From: DAOUMU01 sp034409055
GTDB lineage: Bacteria; Chloroflexota; Anaerolineae; 4572-78; J111
Reading direction: 5' to 3'
Length of the DNA stretch: 10,429 bases
Assembly: GCA_034409055.1 (NCBI GenBank)
Contig: DAOUMU010000177.1
Coordinates: 1 to 10,429 of the forward strand
The translations under genes and the position numbers were made by a program. The notes under the pieces were generated by a model. It made no database searches. It was given only the letters and a program-made list of their open reading frames with translations, and was not told the DNA's origin. How positions within the stretch are numbered: position 1 is the first letter of the stretch; each line of letters opens with the position of its first letter. Of the stretch, positions 1 through 6,679 are shown piece after piece.

Positions 1-212
1 CCCTTCTCTGGGCAGTTTCCTCCAGAGAAACAGGAATCTTATGGCTGACTGGCATTTTGCCAAGCCCCATTAGGCTGAATTGTTAATGTGCTGCTCCGTC
101 AAAACGGTTGTTATGAAACACTCTGCAACACGCAACACGCAACACGCAACACGTTCTAGTTTGGCGCTTCACACTTCATGCCTGAAGTAAGTTTCAACGA
201 GGATTGTTCCCC
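1..212. other. Non-coding leader region upstream of the histidine kinase
   Basis: I see no convincing coding frame here. The forward frames open at the left edge stop within about 90 bases and resemble no family I recognise. The stretch holds a four-copy GCAACAC tandem repeat at 125-152 and a weak 4-bp stem at 96-107. The ribosome binding site of the next gene is at its right end. I found no well-spaced sigma70-type promoter. The kinase may be read from a promoter I cannot see, or be co-transcribed with a gene left of the window; a response regulator would be the usual partner. Confidence 0.5.
125..152. repeat. Four tandem copies of the 7-bp unit GCAACAC
   Basis: The unit GCAACAC occurs four times in direct, perfect succession between 125 and 152. 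It lies 60 bases before the start codon of the histidine kinase and outside any coding frame. Seven-base arrays like this are prone to slippage and may vary in copy number between strains. It is not a CRISPR array because there are no spacers. Confidence 0.85.
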
Positions 213-1709
213 ATGAGTCTGAGTTGGCGTCTCATCATTTCATACATCATTATTATCGTTGTCTGTTTAACGCTGGCCTTTATTACCTTGATTTTAATTG
301 CCCGGCCTATTCAGAGGCGACTGACCCAAACGCGGCTGATTATCCAAAGCAGGCAGGCCGCCCAGCGGGTTGATAATCTATACCGCCAGGGTATGTCCAC
401 CGAAAAAATCTTGGACCGGTTAAATGCCTGGCAGGGTCAAGGCGACGCACGCTTAATTTTTATCGATCCACGGGGTACGGTGCTGGCTGATAGTCAAGGC
501 ATCTGGCAGGGATTTCAACTCAAAGTACCGGCTCCCGACGCTGGGGCCGAGTTTCCCAAGACTGAAATTTTTTACGCCCCAGAAGGGGACACATTTATGT
601 ACGCCCTCTCGCCGGTTGGTCCCCCCAACCAACCGGCCGGTTACATTGCCACGGTTGGGACTGGTACGCCTGCCCTGACCGGCCTGGTAGCGGAATTAGG
701 GGGGGGCATCGTCGTGGCCGGGTTGGTGGCTTTGTTTGTGTCACTTTTGTTAGGCATCTTCATTGCCCGGTCGATTGCTTTGCCCTTGCAGCAGATTGCC
801 ACGGCCGCCGGTGCTGTGGCGGCTGGTGATTACGAGCATCGACTGCGAGAAATCGGGCCACCGGAGGTCAAGCGGGTGGCGGCCAGTTTTAACGTGATGA
901 CTGAGCGGGTCGAAAGAAGCCAGCAGGCCATGCGCGATTTTGTTTCCAATGTGTCGCACGAGTTAAAAACCCCCTTGACTTCTATTCAAGGATTTTCGCA
1001 GGCCATTATGGAGGGCGCTACCCAGGACGAAGCAGCTCGACGCCGGGCCGCCGGGATTATCCATCAAGAAGCCGGTCGTATGGTTCGGATGGTGGAAGAT
1101 TTCCTCGATTTGGCCCGCATCGACTCGGGGCAGGTGGTAATGAATAAAACGCCCCTGGACCTGCCTCAAATCCTGACCAACACGGTCAATCGTTTGTTAC
1201 CCCAGGCGGCCAAAAAAAAGGTGACGTTGATCAAAAAATGGGGCCAGTTACCCCCGATCGTTGGCGACGGCGACCGGCTGGCCCAGGTTTTTACCAATTT
1301 ATTGGACAATGCGGTCCGTCACACGCCGAACGGCGGACGGGTGACGATTACCAGCAATATCGCCAGAGGCTTGCCCCGGCCTCGGCGGGTGCGGGCCGGC
1401 TTGGTCCAGCCTGATGCCACCACCACCCTGTCAGAGCGGGGCGATTTTGTCGAGATCAGCGTAACCGATACCGGCCCGGGCATTCCTCCTGAAGAACTGG
1501 CTCGAATTTTTGAGCGATTTTATCAGGTAGATAAGAGCCGCAAGCGTGGCCGTGGCACCGGCTTGGGTCTGGCCATCATCAAAGAAATTGTTGAAGCCCA
1601 CGGTGGTTACGTACGGGCGGAAAGCACAGAAGGGGTCGGGACAAAATTTGTCGTCATCCTGCCAATCAGCGAAGCCGACGCTCTGACGGTGGTGTCAGCC
1701 CGCCGCTAA
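213..1709 (+). CDS. Membrane sensor histidine kinase with HAMP domain
   Basis: Sensor kinase of a two-component system. It autophosphorylates a histidine and passes the phosphate to a response regulator that is not in this window. The ATG at 213 is chosen because GAGGA at 199-203 lies 9 bases upstream; the TTG at 204 touches that site and is unlikely. Order in the 498-residue protein: transmembrane helix about 5-30, extracytoplasmic sensor region about 31-162, second helix about 163-185, HAMP 186-237, dimerisation domain with SHELKTP (H249), N-box NLLDNAVRH (around 362-370), G1 box DTGPGIP (419-425), F box FERFYQ, and G2 box GRGTGLGLAI (446-455). All catalytic boxes are intact, so it should be active. 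Residues of about 384-410, between the N and G1 boxes, form an Arg/Pro-rich insert longer than usual. The overall layout resembles PhoR/ResE-type kinases, but the signal cannot be read from the sequence. Confidence 0.95.
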   Translation: MSLSWRLIISYIIIIVVCLTLAFITLILIARPIQRRLTQTRLIIQSRQAAQRVDNLYRQGMSTEKILDRLNAWQGQGDARLIFIDPRGTVLADSQGIWQGFQLKVPAPDAGAEFPKTEIFYAPEGDTFMYALSPVGPPNQPAGYIATVGTGTPALTGLVAELGGGIVVAGLVALFVSLLLGIFIARSIALPLQQIATAAGAVAAGDYEHRLREIGPPEVKRVAASFNVMTERVERSQQAMRDFVSNVSHELKTPLTSIQGFSQAIMEGATQDEAARRRAAGIIHQEAGRMVRMVEDFLDLARIDSGQVVMNKTPLDLPQILTNTVNRLLPQAAKKKVTLIKKWGQLPPIVGDGDRLAQVFTNLLDNAVRHTPNGGRVTITSNIARGLPRPRRVRAGLVQPDATTTLSERGDFVEISVTDTGPGIPPEELARIFERFYQVDKSRKRGRGTGLGLAIIKEIVEAHGGYVRAESTEGVGTKFVVILPISEADALTVVSARR

Positions 1710-1758
1710 TCTCTAAACTCCAAACGCTGAACGTTCGACGTTTGTCACTGCCTACCCT

Positions 1759-1891
1759 CATGTCATTCCGAGGAGCGAAGCGACGAGGAATCTCCGAAAC
1801 TTTAGCCCAAAAGAGATCTACCCTGTGCCCCTTGGGTATTTACCAAAACCTTGGGGATTCTTCACTCGCTGCGCTCGTTCAGAATGACATG
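1759..1891. repeat. Inverted-repeat element with CATGTCATTC ends
   Basis: The left arm (1759-1795) begins CATGTCATTC and continues with a GAGCGAAGCGACGAGGAATC-like stretch. The right arm (1855-1891) is an imperfect reverse complement beginning CATGTCATTCTGAACGAGCG on the minus strand. About 60 bp separate the arms. Weaker symmetry continues outward: CTCCAAACG at 1718-1726 matches CGTTTGGAG at 1907-1915, and CTACC motifs flank both arms. From general knowledge, 'GTCATTC...GAGCGAAGCGA...GAATCT' palindromes are dispersed intergenic repeats in many bacterial genomes. The right arm is translated as the last residues of CofC. I saw no clear target duplication, so calling it a mobile element is inference. 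As a long hairpin between convergent genes it may also help end transcription. Confidence 0.75.
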
Positions 1892-2485
1892 GTAGGTAGT
1901 TACCGACGTTTGGAGGTTAAGTTTCTCCCAATCTTCGGGCAGGTCCAGATCGAAGGCCAGGGTGAGGGAGTGGTAAACAATCGGCTCAAGCCCTATTGCC
2001 TGGGCAGCCTGCCGGTGTTTGCTAAAACTCTCTGGACCAAAAGCAAACTCGATCAGATCCGGTGGTCGCAGGAAAAGAGCGTTCGTCCCGTTCAGCCGGT
2101 GACAGGGCGCAATGACCATAGTTGGGGTTTGCTGGCCACCGGCTTTGATGATTTCGGTCAGATCCGACAGCCTGAGCAGCGGCAAATCGCCGGGTAAGAT
2201 CAGAACGGTCTGGCCACTATGCATGGTCACCCAGGTTGAGGCTTGCTGCAAGGCTTTGTTCAAGCCCAGGCCACACTCGACCAGGGCCCATGCACCGGCC
2301 TGCTTAGCCACTCGTCGGACCCCTGCATCCCGCGAAACCACCACCACCTCACCCACCTGGCGGGCCAGACCAATAGTACGCTGTAACAAGCGTCGACACA
2401 GACTCGCTCGCTCGTTCAAGGAGAGGACAGAGGCCAGGCGCGTTTTTGATTGGTCAAAGGACTTGGCCGGAATGATGGTAAACAT
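1862..2485 (-). CDS. cofC: 2-phospho-L-lactate guanylyltransferase (coenzyme F420 biosynthesis)
   Basis: CofC/FbiD family enzyme. It uses GTP to activate 2-phospho-L-lactate or phosphoenolpyruvate, giving the dinucleotide intermediate that is joined to the deazaflavin Fo in F420 biosynthesis; it is cytoplasmic. Supporting signs in the 207-residue protein are the N-terminal nucleotide-binding start MFTIIPAKSFDQSKTRL, the LILPGDLPLL motif, the GTNALFL motif, FGPESFSKH, and the closing DLDLPEDWEKL. This is the family's normal order and length. The gene starts 10 bp after the phosphodiesterase stop, with only a weak AAGG site in front, so it is probably translated from the same message. The last nine or so residues (HVILNERSE) and the stop codon come from the arm of the 1759-1891 repeat, so the original C-terminus was probably just after DWEKLNL. 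The catalytic core is unaffected. Which substrate it prefers cannot be told from the sequence. Confidence 0.88.
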   Translation of the reverse strand: MFTIIPAKSFDQSKTRLASVLSLNERASLCRRLLQRTIGLARQVGEVVVVSRDAGVRRVAKQAGAWALVECGLGLNKALQQASTWVTMHSGQTVLILPGDLPLLRLSDLTEIIKAGGQQTPTMVIAPCHRLNGTNALFLRPPDLIEFAFGPESFSKHRQAAQAIGLEPIVYHSLTLAFDLDLPEDWEKLNLQTSVTTYHVILNERSE

Positions 2486-2495
2486 AGGGCCTTAC

Positions 2496-3698
2496 TTAAT
2501 CTGGGGGGATTTCACCAAAAATCTCCAGCACCGGTTGGCCGTCCCACGTGGCCGGTATGGGCAGGTCAAAGGCATGCAAAACCGTTGCCGCCGTGTCATA
2601 CGTAACAATGTTACTTTCCAGGGTGATACCGGCCGGTACCCCCGGCCCCACTGCCAACCAGGGAACGGTCATATCTTCAGGGGAATCACTGCCATGCTTC
2701 AGGCCACTGCCGCCATGGTCACTGGTGATGATGAGCAGCGTCCGGTCCAGATAATCATCCGCCTCAAGGGCCGCCACCAATTCCCCGATTAAACTGTCCG
2801 TCTGGCTCACGGCCACAAGTTGGAGCGGAGACATCCAGCCCATAGCATGGCCAGCCGAATCAACATCAGGCAAGTGAATGAAGAGAACATCAGGCAGACC
2901 GGTTTGCAGCACCTCCCAGACGTGGTTAAACACTTGCCTGTCCGTAAAGCCGGCATAATCATAACGATCCACCGAGCCGGGCAACACCAGATGCTCCAGC
3001 TTGGGCTTGCCCACCACCATGGCCGTGCTCAGGCCAGCCTCATGAGCCACACTAAACAGCGTGGGACCATTCACTTTGCCTAAAGCCGGGTCATCTACAT
3101 TCCAATAGATGCCGTGCTTCTCCGGGCTCATCCCGCCCAGCATCGAGGCATGATTGACCAGGGTCACAGTCGGCAGCACAGCCTGGGCCACGGGGCTGTA
3201 AGCCCCTGCGGCCCGCAGGGCATCAAGAACCGGCGTGTCGGCCTGTTCCAAAGCGTCGGGGCGCAAACCGTCAATACTGATCAGGACAACGTGCTCAATA
3301 TCACAGGCACAAGCGGCATCACCCAGCGGGGGGATGGGATTGGGCCGCTCTACGGGTGACGTCGTGGAGGTAGGTGCGAGGCTGGTTGGGGTGAAAGTAA
3401 CCGAACTCAAGGGCGTATGGGTAGGCGTGGCTGTGCTAGTAACTCGAGTTGGTGTCTGCGTCGGGGTTTGGGTTGGCGTTCGAGACGGGGTTTGGGTTGG
3501 TGAAGGCAATGAGGTGGCGGTCGGTAAGATAGGGGTTTCAGTTAATATCGGGGGAGAGGGTGGCGATGAGGTTGCTGGTGGATCTACCAGGGCCGTAGAT
3601 GATGATACTGAAACCGCACAACTGGTTATCAGGGCCAGTATGGCCAGCAGGCCAAGCCCAATGGCTATACGACGCAGCGCTTTTATATGTATAGCCAT
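2496..3698 (-). CDS. Surface lipoprotein of the nucleotide pyrophosphatase/phosphodiesterase family
   Basis: Alkaline-phosphatase-superfamily enzyme of the type I phosphodiesterase/nucleotide pyrophosphatase group, a two-zinc hydrolase of phosphodiester or phosphate bonds, exported and lipid-anchored. The 400-residue protein has a basic N-terminus, a hydrophobic stretch 11-26 and the lipobox ITSC (C27). A Thr/Pro/Ser-rich linker (about 31-125) is followed by the catalytic domain from about 135. Expected metal and catalytic residues are all visible: D143 (ISIDGLRPD), nucleophile T179 with N182-H183 (PTVTLVNH), D280 and H284 (DSAGH), D327-H328 (SDHGG) and H335 (KHGSDSPED). Its ATG directly follows the TAG of the kinase gene with no clear ribosome site of its own, which points to translational coupling. 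The natural substrate is unknown: nucleotides, phospholipid headgroups or glycan phosphates are all possible. Confidence 0.9.
   Translation of the reverse strand: MAIHIKALRRIAIGLGLLAILALITSCAVSVSSSTALVDPPATSSPPSPPILTETPILPTATSLPSPTQTPSRTPTQTPTQTPTRVTSTATPTHTPLSSVTFTPTSLAPTSTTSPVERPNPIPPLGDAACACDIEHVVLISIDGLRPDALEQADTPVLDALRAAGAYSPVAQAVLPTVTLVNHASMLGGMSPEKHGIYWNVDDPALGKVNGPTLFSVAHEAGLSTAMVVGKPKLEHLVLPGSVDRYDYAGFTDRQVFNHVWEVLQTGLPDVLFIHLPDVDSAGHAMGWMSPLQLVAVSQTDSLIGELVAALEADDYLDRTLLIITSDHGGSGLKHGSDSPEDMTVPWLAVGPGVPAGITLESNIVTYDTAATVLHAFDLPIPATWDGQPVLEIFGEIPPD
3324..3578 (-). repeat. Thr-Pro-rich linker-coding low-complexity tract
   Basis: This segment encodes residues of about 41-125 of the lipoprotein phosphodiesterase. 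Its core, TQTPSRTPTQTPTQTPTR, is specified by near-repeats of GTTTGGGTTGG on the plus strand around 3447-3497. Such tracts act as extended, possibly glycosylated, spacers that lift an enzyme off the membrane. Repeats of this kind change length easily by recombination. Confidence 0.75.
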
Positions 3699-4964
3699 CT
3701 AATCTATCTGTAATTCCAACTCAATTTGGCCACAACGAATGACATCGCCCTCTTTTAGAGCGATCGCCTGGTGGGGCTTAACTTTCGTCTTGTTGACAAA
3801 GGTGCCATTGGTACTGCCCAGGTCTTCGACAAACCACTGCTTGTCCTGGTAAAGTAGGCGGCAATGCCGGCGGGAGACACCGGCCTTGGTGCCGCCGTAA
3901 GGACCTAAGTCAATATCAGGCACGACGTTTTTGTGGGTTCGTCCCACCATCAACTCTGGCTGACCGGCCGCCACAATTTCCTGACCACTGGCCACTACTT
4001 TGAGCCGAAGTTTGGTCTTTTCCAACTCCTCCGCCTCCTTCACCGAGGTTTCTTGTTCAGTGTCCGTGATTGATGAAGGAACGACAACGGTTTCTGGGGG
4101 TGATACCGTTACAACGGCCAGTCTACGCAGCTCGTCTCGAGCGTCTTTTAATGCCTGACAGAACTCGGCCATGGTTTGATAGCGATCTTCCGATTCTTGA
4201 GCCAGAGCCTTGTCTAAAATACCGGCAAAAATGGGAGAAACATCTGGATTAGCCTCTAATAGGGGCATCGGTGGATCAGTCAAGCGAGCCATCAGGAAAT
4301 CAAAGGTGGTTTCGCCTTGAAAGGGTACCTTACCGGTTAACAGTTCATACAAGACAATCCCCAGCGAATAAATATCCACCCGGGTGTCAATTTCGCCTTC
4401 TTGAATTTGTTCTGGAGCGGCATAAGCCATCGTGCCCAAGACCTGGCCGGGCATGGTCAAGTTGGGCCGGGTCGAGTGCTCCATTTTAGCCAGGCCAAAA
4501 TCGGCCAGCAAGGGCCAATCCTCCTGGGGCATCAAAATGTTGGCCGGTTTGATATCGCGGTGGATAATGCCATGCTCATGGGCAAAAGCCAACGCTTCAG
4601 CAACCGGGATGATGACCGTTAAAGCCCGTTCCCAGGTAAAAAACTGGCCGGGTTTGATCCGATCTTTCAAAGAGCCACCGGGCACATATTCCATCACAAA
4701 ATAGGCCCAGCCTTCCTCCTCGCCGTAACTATAAATGGTCAAAATATTGCGGTGACGCAAGGAAGCAATCGCCTGGGCCTCCAACCGGAAACGGGCCAGC
4801 AAAGTTTCCTCAGCCTCTCCCATAGCTTGCACAGGAATGACTTTAATGGCCACCCAGCGGGACAAGGTTTTATCAAACGCTTTGTAAATGCTGGCCATAC
4901 CGCCGGTACCAACCAACTCTTTTAACTCATACCCACCAAAATATTGGCCGACTAAATCTTCCAT
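3699..4964 (-). CDS. PknB-like Ser/Thr protein kinase with C-terminal FHA domain
   Basis: Cytoplasmic serine/threonine kinase. The ATG at 4964 is chosen because GAAGGAA at 4974-4980 lies 9 bases upstream; an in-frame TTG at 4982 overlaps that site. In the 421-residue protein the kinase domain covers about 12-275: glycine loop GTGGMAS (20-26), VAIK lysine K41, HRDIKPAN with catalytic D137, DFG at 155-157, activation-loop Thr residues near 170 and 178, AAPEQ at 182-186 and DIYSLGIVLYELLTGKVPF. All catalytic residues are present. A hinge of about 50 residues leads to an FHA domain (about 338-419) with GR at 341-342, SRRH from 364 and GSTNGTF 383-389, the phosphothreonine-binding signature. There is no transmembrane helix and no PASTA repeat, so it senses inside the cell. 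The FHA may bind the kinase's own phosphorylated loop or a partner. It is the first gene of a unit with the phosphodiesterase and cofC. Confidence 0.94.
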   Translation of the reverse strand: MEDLVGQYFGGYELKELVGTGGMASIYKAFDKTLSRWVAIKVIPVQAMGEAEETLLARFRLEAQAIASLRHRNILTIYSYGEEEGWAYFVMEYVPGGSLKDRIKPGQFFTWERALTVIIPVAEALAFAHEHGIIHRDIKPANILMPQEDWPLLADFGLAKMEHSTRPNLTMPGQVLGTMAYAAPEQIQEGEIDTRVDIYSLGIVLYELLTGKVPFQGETTFDFLMARLTDPPMPLLEANPDVSPIFAGILDKALAQESEDRYQTMAEFCQALKDARDELRRLAVVTVSPPETVVVPSSITDTEQETSVKEAEELEKTKLRLKVVASGQEIVAAGQPELMVGRTHKNVVPDIDLGPYGGTKAGVSRRHCRLLYQDKQWFVEDLGSTNGTFVNKTKVKPHQAIALKEGDVIRCGQIELELQID

Positions 4965-4973
4965 AGGTATATG

Positions 4974-4980
4974 TTCCTTC
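4974..4980 (-). promoter_or_regulatory. Ribosome binding site that fixes the kinase start
   Basis: GAAGGAA on the minus strand, 9 bases before the ATG at 4964. The alternative TTG at 4982 sits on the edge of this site, so it cannot be the start that uses it. Confidence 0.7.
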
Positions 4981-5005
4981 AACTCATTTGAAATGCACCC
5001 CTATG

Positions 5006-5034
5006 ATTTTACGTCACTCCTGCAATTTACACAA
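5006..5034 (-). promoter_or_regulatory. Candidate sigma70-type promoter for the kinase unit
   Basis: On the minus strand TTGTGT (5029-5034) is followed after exactly 17 bases by TAAAAT (5006-5011). The -10 box matches consensus at five of six positions and the -35 at three of six. Initiation near 4999 would give a leader of about 35 bases with the GAAGGAA site in it. It lies in the 101-base gap between the SleB-like gene and the kinase, where no strong terminator is visible, so read-through from the upstream unit is also possible. Confidence 0.45.
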
Positions 5035-5065
5035 GCCCAACAATGGGGGTTATAGCAGAGGCAGT

Positions 5066-5782
5066 TCACCGCCCGGCCAGGGGCCAGGTCCTGAAGAAGA
5101 ACCACTCCCCATAGGCCACATCGGCCCGACCGGGGGGAACGCCTAATTTCGTAATATCGGTGCGGGAGAGCGCGTAGAGGGCGCCGCCCGTGGGATCTTC
5201 CTTGGACTTGATCACCCGCCGGGCCAAGGCGATAAACTCTTTATTCGGTTTAAGATCGGCCCGGTAGCCAAAAAAGCCGTGCGACACCACCGCATAGACA
5301 TCCCCATAACCGGGGTGCATCAGGCGATTTTTGGCCACCCAACCGACCATATAGGCGGCCTCTTTATCGCCCGGCGACTCGCCCTGCATAATCCGGGCCA
5401 GGTCGATCACCGACAGGCGCGGCGCAATCACCGGCCAGGGCAACCCCGACAACGAAGTGGGGCGAGGGGTATACATGCGAGTCGGTACGGCCCCATCATA
5501 AACCACCGTGGCCGTAGTCGAGGGCAGAGGCTCCCGGCCAGGGGTGGGGGTCCAGGTTGGAGGCAAAACAAATTCCGGCGTAGGAGTGGCCTGAATAAGT
5601 AGCCTCTGCCAGGCAATGTCCGTCGAGCGGTCGGAAATGAGGGGCAACAGCAAAAAAGCCACCAGCCACAAAAAGACGATAAAACAGAGCAGACCGATAA
5701 ACAGAATCAACTGCTCTGCATTTAATCGTTTTTTGGGTGGTGGTTGGTTTTCGGGTGTTTTATCGTTATGATGCTCGCCCAT
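5066..5782 (-). CDS. Membrane-anchored SleB-like cell wall hydrolase
   Basis: Probable peptidoglycan-acting enzyme of the SleB/Hydrolase_2 type. The 238-residue protein has a short charged, Pro-rich cytoplasmic head (1-24), one transmembrane helix (about 25-49), a Thr/Pro spacer (about 65-115) and an outside domain from about 120. The domain reads DLARIMQGESPGDKEAA...VAKNRL, then SHGFFGY, then DPTGGALY. This follows the SleB pattern of a GE(A/S)xG catalytic Glu, here E135, an xxNR helix and a C-terminal DPTGGAxY. Start: ATG at 5782, where the TGA of the VOC gene overlaps by one base (TGATG) and GAGGG (5789-5793) lies 6 bases upstream; a GTG one codon earlier is the alternative. Tight overlap implies translational coupling with the VOC gene. 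SleB is best known from spore germination, but relatives occur in non-sporulating bacteria. The similarity is moderate, so the exact activity is inferred. Confidence 0.72.
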   Translation of the reverse strand: MGEHHNDKTPENQPPPKKRLNAEQLILFIGLLCFIVFLWLVAFLLLPLISDRSTDIAWQRLLIQATPTPEFVLPPTWTPTPGREPLPSTTATVVYDGAVPTRMYTPRPTSLSGLPWPVIAPRLSVIDLARIMQGESPGDKEAAYMVGWVAKNRLMHPGYGDVYAVVSHGFFGYRADLKPNKEFIALARRVIKSKEDPTGGALYALSRTDITKLGVPPGRADVAYGEWFFFRTWPLAGR

Positions 5783-6657
5783 CACTTACCCTCGACGATT
5801 CCCACCCTAAAACCGCCTAATTTAGCCCGGTCAAACCAGGCTACCCGGCGGTCAAACCAGGGACTTGCTTGAACCAACTCGAACCGAAGGCAAGCCTCAG
5901 CAAAATTGTCCGTACCGATCAGATAAGCGCAGGGCGACGGGCCAAAGCGAACCAGTCGTTCGGAGAGCCAGGTGTGACCAGCCAAGGGAGTCGCCAGGAC
6001 CACCGGCGTGCCGGTAAAGTAAGCCAGCCTGGCTCCAAAGTCGGTATCATCAGCGACCTGGGGCGGCAGCCAGTGGTAGACCTGTTGGAACAGACTGATC
6101 GTCGTTTCGATATTTTCGAGGCCCAAGATGACCGTGGCTATGCCGGTCAGCAATCCCTCGGCCACACTGGCCGAGGGGCGAACCCGCCACTCACGGGGGG
6201 TAATATCTTTGATAATGAAGGGCAACGTCGCTCCGGCTCCCTGATCGCCCAAAAAGGCCAGGTCCCATTCGACCAGGGTCTGGTCAGGCCGGCGGCGATT
6301 GTAATAAGCCGGACCTTTCGCCGGAATGCCCAGGTCGGCCACCCGCGCTACTTCGGCAGCCACATCGTCGACCTGGACGGCCCAGGCGCAGGGACCGCCG
6401 TTACCCACGATGTGTTCACCCCAAAAGACAGCCTCCTTTTGCCCCGATTTCATGGTTGAAATCAGCTCGATGTAGGAGCCATCATTAAAGCCCAGCAGGG
6501 CCATATGGGTAATGCCGTTGGAGTGAGGCCCGCCGTAATCAGTAGCCAGGCCCAGATTGGCAAAAGCCTGCTCCATGGGAGCCAACGCCGGCCCGGCGAT
6601 CGTAACATGATCTATTTTAAGGGCAATCGGTCCAGCAGTTTGTTTTTGCTCAACCAT
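5782..6657 (-). CDS. Glyoxalase-like (VOC superfamily) protein
   Basis: Two-module protein of the vicinal oxygen chelate fold, of the glyoxalase-like type. Members bind a divalent metal and act as lyases, isomerases, dioxygenases or resistance proteins; no particular reaction can be assigned. The 291-residue protein opens with a typical VOC strand, LKIDHVTIAGPAL (H17), followed by THMALLGFNDGSYIELI (H51, E64), which are likely metal ligands. CAWAVQVDDVA (90-100) is the start of a further beta-alpha unit. A second, more degenerate module follows from about 165 (GIATVILGLENIETTISLFQQVY). No signal peptide is seen, so it is cytoplasmic. It begins 22 bp after the LysM lipoprotein stop with a poor ribosome site, and its stop overlaps the next gene, so it depends on the same message. 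The GC and style match its neighbours. Confidence 0.8.
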   Translation of the reverse strand: MVEQKQTAGPIALKIDHVTIAGPALAPMEQAFANLGLATDYGGPHSNGITHMALLGFNDGSYIELISTMKSGQKEAVFWGEHIVGNGGPCAWAVQVDDVAAEVARVADLGIPAKGPAYYNRRRPDQTLVEWDLAFLGDQGAGATLPFIIKDITPREWRVRPSASVAEGLLTGIATVILGLENIETTISLFQQVYHWLPPQVADDTDFGARLAYFTGTPVVLATPLAGHTWLSERLVRFGPSPCAYLIGTDNFAEACLRFELVQASPWFDRRVAWFDRAKLGGFRVGIVEGK

Positions 6658-6679
6658 AACCTGTCACACACCAAAATGT

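Noticed and set aside
96..107. Hairpin CCGT-CAAA-ACGG followed by TTGTTAT as a terminator
   Set aside because: The stem is only 4 bp and there is no proper T run.
125..152. CRISPR array
   Set aside because: The 7-bp units follow one another without spacers and no cas genes are present.
699..706. Run of eight G in the histidine kinase, a possible phase-variation site
   Set aside because: The frame is intact and glycine codons in the second membrane helix explain it; one sequence cannot show variation. An A8 run at 1212-1219 was judged the same way.
1742..2197. A 151-codon forward frame opposite cofC
   Set aside because: It starts in the palindromic repeat, lies antisense to a well-recognised enzyme and has no family resemblance.
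3235..3702. Val/Gly-rich forward frame opposite the phosphodiesterase linker
   Set aside because: Its composition is the mirror of the Thr-Pro codons on the other strand; it is a shadow frame.
4965..5065. Terminator between the SleB-like gene and the kinase
   Set aside because: Only very short stems such as CCC-GGG are visible, with no T run, so separation of the two units rests on the promoter candidate alone.
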